Assembly (NCBI GenBank): GCA_003533545.1
Contig: DQEK01000265.1
Coordinates: 1-7,886, forward strand
Source of the DNA: Acidobacteriota bacterium
Lineage (GTDB): Bacteria > Acidobacteriota > Vicinamibacteria > Vicinamibacterales > UBA8438
Direction of reading: 5' to 3'
DNA length: 7,886 nucleotides
Position numbers and translations under genes: made by a program. Below are positions 5,541 through 7,886 of this stretch, piece by piece (within the stretch, counting starts at the first letter, position 1; each line of letters opens with the position of its first letter). The notes beneath the pieces are model-generated. The model did no database searches and had not been told where the DNA came from. It was given only the letters and a program-made list of their open reading frames with translations.

Positions 5541-6884
5541 GTGCTAAGGGTAATCCAAGAGTTTTTGGAGCATCGGTTTCTGCTCAAAGAGCGCGGTAGC
5601 TCAGTGCGCACTGAGGTGCTCGCTGGGCTCACCACCTTTTTGACCCTTGCATACATCCTCTTTGTCCAGCCGGCCCTGATGAGTTCAATTGGCCTCGACT
5701 TTGGGTCGGTTTTTGTGGCCACCTGCTTGGCCTCGGCCTTCGCCACACTTCTGATGGCGGCACTCGCGAATTATCCGATCGCGGTGGCGCCGGCTATGGG
5801 GCACAACTTTTACTTCGTTTTCACGGTGGTTCTGGCGATGGAGGTGCCGTGGGAGGTCGCCCTCGGTGGCGTCGCCCTTGCCGGGCTGCTGTTCATCGCG
5901 ACAGCGGGGGTTGGGCTCAGAGAGAAACTGATCACTGCCATTCCCGATTCGCTGAGGTGCGCTATTGCTACTGGCATCGGTTTGTTGATCGCGACAATCG
6001 GGTTGCAATGGGCTGGCATCATTGTCGCGTCGCCAGGCACGCTTGTCACGCTCGGTGACCTACGTACCCCACCGGTTTTGGTTGCCCTGGTTGGCCTAGT
6101 AGTGACTGCCGTCTTGTGGATTCGAGGTTTCCGCGTTGCTATATTAGCGGGCATCCTGTCTGCGACAACCGTGGCCTGGTTAAGCGATTTGATCCAGTTT
6201 GAGGGGGTGGCTGGATTACCGCCGTCGTTGTGGCCCACCTTTGGACGATTGGACATCGGTGGGGCGCTCAGGCCGGAGATGGTACCCGTTGTTTTCGCGT
6301 TTTTCTTTCTGGCCCTGTTCGATTCAATCGGTACCTTGGTCGGGGTGGGGGAACAGGCCGGCCTGATGCGTAACGGTACGCTGCCTAGGGCTCGTGGGGC
6401 TCTGTTGGCCGATGCCATCGGGACCGTGGTTGGGGCTGGGCTCGGTACGTCGACTGTGACTGCGTACGTCGAGAGTGCAACCGGTGTAGCCGTCGGGGGG
6501 CGGACGGGCCTCACAGCGGTGGTGGTAGCTGCACTATTTCTGTTGTCGTTGTTTTTTTCGCCGCTGGTCAGCATGGTCGGTGGTGGGATCGAAACGCCAA
6601 GCGGCGTCATTTTGTATCCGGTGGTGGCACCAGCACTCGTTCTAGTCGGTGTCATGATGGTCCGCGGAGTCCGTCGGATTAACTGGGACGACCCGACCGA
6701 GGCACTACCTGCGTTTCTTACGTTTGTCGTGATGCCGCTCGCCTTGAGCATCACCGACGGGATCGCGTTCGGTTTCATTGCTTACGCCCTGCTGAAGGTG
6801 GCCAGTGGTCGGGCACGAGAAGCCCACTGGCTCGTGTATCTCTTCGCGGGACTGTTTCTGGTGAGGTACGCGTTTCTTGCGTAG
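5541..6884 (+). CDS. NCS2/AzgA-type purine permease
   Basis: An inner-membrane protein of 447 residues, very hydrophobic with about 12-14 membrane segments, from the AzgA/PbuG group that imports adenine, guanine or hypoxanthine with protons. Conserved blocks are TEVLAGLTTFLTLAYILFVQP (24-44), NYPIAVAPAMG (77-87), FDSIGTLVGVGEQAG (260-274), LLADAIGTVVGAGLGTSTVTAYVESATGVAVGGRTGLTAVV (289-329, read as two adjoining blocks), FFSPL (338-342) and DDPTEALPAFLTFVVMPL (383-400). Two normally conserved spots differ: APGMGLN is APAMGHN (83-89), and the late S-I-x-N-G-I block is SITDGI (403-408). These may mark a subfamily with another substrate, so no gene symbol is given. The GTG start lies one base after the hydrolase stop, without a clear ribosome binding site, which suggests coupling. 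Its own promoter is not visible. Confidence 0.9.
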   Translation: MLRVIQEFLEHRFLLKERGSSVRTEVLAGLTTFLTLAYILFVQPALMSSIGLDFGSVFVATCLASAFATLLMAALANYPIAVAPAMGHNFYFVFTVVLAMEVPWEVALGGVALAGLLFIATAGVGLREKLITAIPDSLRCAIATGIGLLIATIGLQWAGIIVASPGTLVTLGDLRTPPVLVALVGLVVTAVLWIRGFRVAILAGILSATTVAWLSDLIQFEGVAGLPPSLWPTFGRLDIGGALRPEMVPVVFAFFFLALFDSIGTLVGVGEQAGLMRNGTLPRARGALLADAIGTVVGAGLGTSTVTAYVESATGVAVGGRTGLTAVVVAALFLLSLFFSPLVSMVGGGIETPSGVILYPVVAPALVLVGVMMVRGVRRINWDDPTEALPAFLTFVVMPLALSITDGIAFGFIAYALLKVASGRAREAHWLVYLFAGLFLVRYAFLA

Positions 6885-6888
6885 TCCT

Positions 6889-6902
6889 GGAGCGTCAGCT
6901 CC
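6889..6902. other. Small hairpin after the permease gene
   Basis: GGAGC (6889-6893) and GCTCC (6898-6902) pair around the four-base loop GTCA, five bases past the permease stop. There is no T-run after it, so it is at most a weak processing or pausing element. The rest of the 77-base gap to the next gene holds a possible -10-like TATACG at 6927-6932 without a recognisable -35. Confidence 0.25.
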
Positions 6903-6961
6903 GACCTCTCCAAACGTGAGCGACGGTATACGCAGCAATGCAGCATGAAGGGTGTGTATTC

Positions 6962-7804
6962 ATGAGTGAGAATCCGAAGGGGTATGAAAATCCTGAGCTG
7001 CTCATAAGTACGTCCACGTTAAGCACGCGGCTCGGCGGGACAGAGCAGCCCACATTGATCGACCTTCGGCCTGCCGAGCAGTTCGCGGAGGGACATATCC
7101 CTGGGGCGGTGCACCTAGACCTGTTCGGCCTGAGTCTGATCGATACTGACCAGGCCCCGCTTCAAGCGTTTCTCTGGATGATCGGACACTTGTTGACCTC
7201 CCGTGGAGTAGATCGTTCCCGTACTGTGGTGGTGTACGACTCTCAGTCGGGTATTCGTGCCGCTCGGGCCTTCTGGTTTCTTGAGTACTTCGGGCATCCG
7301 GATACGAAACTGCTCGACGGTGGATTCGGCGCCTGGCAACGTGAGAAACGTGGCGTTGGACGTGAGGCTACTGTCCCCAGCAGTAGCGATTGGATCGTCG
7401 GGAGTGCAGATGAGCGACTGGCCACCTGGCGACGTCTACGAGATCGCTTGGGGGAGGCAGACGTCGCGGTGTTGGACACCCGAACGGACGGCGAGTATTA
7501 CGGTGAGAACGTGCGTGCGAAACGCGGTGGTGCGGTCCCCAATGCTGTACACATCGAATGGACGCACAACCTCTCTTGTGACGGTGCCTTCAAACCTGCT
7601 GCCGAGCTGCGCAGGCTGTACGAAGACGCTGGTGTCACACCGGATAAAGAGGTGATCAGCTATTGTCAGGGTGGCTACCGCGCCGCTCATACCTACTTGG
7701 CATTGCGGTTACTCGGATATCCCCGTGTACGGAACTACATCGGTTCTTGGAAAGAATGGGGCGACCGCGAGGACCTGCCGATAGAGAGGCCGGTTGGGTC
7801 ATAG
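6962..7804 (+). CDS. Two-domain sulfurtransferase (thiosulfate/3-mercaptopyruvate type)
   Basis: A cytoplasmic protein of 280 residues made of two rhodanese domains, the usual size for the TST/MST family, which moves sulfane sulfur from thiosulfate or 3-mercaptopyruvate to an acceptor. The first domain (about 11-130) has LIDLRPAEQFAEGHIPGAVHLD and ends GGFGAW; at its would-be active site it has D93 (VVYDSQSG), so it is inactive as in other family members. The second domain (about 165-275) has LDTRTDGEYYG and the active loop YCQGGYRAAH, with catalytic C235 and R240. The loop matches neither the CGSGVT of mercaptopyruvate enzymes nor CRKGVT of bovine rhodanese; it is nearer to the C-x-x-G-x-R type, which leans toward thiosulfate, but this is inference. 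ATG 6962 is chosen because GAAGGG lies nine bases upstream. An in-frame ATG at 6938 would add eight residues and has no ribosome binding site. The 77-base gap upstream suggests it may be transcribed separately from the permease. Confidence 0.9.
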   Translation: MSENPKGYENPELLISTSTLSTRLGGTEQPTLIDLRPAEQFAEGHIPGAVHLDLFGLSLIDTDQAPLQAFLWMIGHLLTSRGVDRSRTVVVYDSQSGIRAARAFWFLEYFGHPDTKLLDGGFGAWQREKRGVGREATVPSSSDWIVGSADERLATWRRLRDRLGEADVAVLDTRTDGEYYGENVRAKRGGAVPNAVHIEWTHNLSCDGAFKPAAELRRLYEDAGVTPDKEVISYCQGGYRAAHTYLALRLLGYPRVRNYIGSWKEWGDREDLPIERPVGS

Positions 7805-7886
7805 GCCGTGCGCCAGAACCTCATTTTTCGCGGATACGCAACTGTTCTGTCACGTGAACCCGAACGGGATGAACAACCGCGTCAGG

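Noticed and set aside
5810..6778. 322-codon open frame antisense to the permease
   Set aside because: Low-complexity residues (T, P, A, R) typical of a shadow of a GC-rich membrane protein gene; the plus-strand permease is unambiguous.
7805..7886. Possible start of a next gene at GTG 7854 or ATG 7869, and a T5 run at 7824-7828 as a terminator
   Set aside because: Only 6-11 codons are visible, with no convincing ribosome binding site. The stem before the T-run (GGTTGG against CC-AG-AACC) is short, bulged and overlaps the sulfurtransferase stop.
1..7886. Search for CRISPR repeats, tRNA or rRNA genes, transposases, toxin-antitoxin or defence genes
   Set aside because: None was seen by reading. 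All genes match housekeeping or metabolic families, and no direct repeats or element ends stand out.

Overview
The window reads as an ordinary bacterial chromosomal segment, GC-rich (roughly 55-60% by eye) and densely coded, with eight protein genes and no RNA gene, insertion sequence, CRISPR array or phage gene that I can see. No intergenic gap exceeds about 100 bases. The gene set (hydroxysqualene dehydroxylase, short ThiI, peptide deformylase, a double ThyX-like protein, a LACTB2-like metallo-beta-lactamase, an AzgA/PbuG-type purine permease and a two-domain sulfurtransferase) suggests a free-living, hopanoid- or squalene-making bacterium. Acidobacteriota is my best guess, held with low confidence because no phylogenetic marker is present.

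Layout. Bases 1-594 (+) hold the 3' end of hpnE, followed 41 bases later by thiI (636-1835, +). thiI converges, with a 13-base gap, on a zinc-ribbon NUDIX hydrolase (1849-2385, -). The NUDIX gene diverges from def (2464-2988, +) across a 78-base region with a near-consensus promoter so close to the def ATG that the def transcript should be leaderless. def converges on a long minus-strand gene (3082-4704) for a tandem ThyX-like protein. That gene diverges from a tightly packed plus-strand pair: a metallo-beta-lactamase-fold protein (4748-5539) and, one base later, a purine permease (5541-6884). A two-domain sulfurtransferase (6962-7804, +) closes the window. The last 82 bases carry no gene I can support.

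How the genes fit together. Most are unrelated housekeeping functions: isoprenoid lipid synthesis, tRNA thiolation, N-terminal protein maturation, nucleotide hydrolysis and purine uptake. Two loose links are worth noting. A ThiI without its own rhodanese domain lies in the same segment as a stand-alone sulfurtransferase. A LACTB2-like hydrolase, a family that includes ribonucleases, is packed against a nucleobase permease. The most unusual gene is the double ThyX-like protein, in which each half keeps a different part of the flavin-dependent thymidylate synthase signature. I found no clear evidence of a new multi-gene system.
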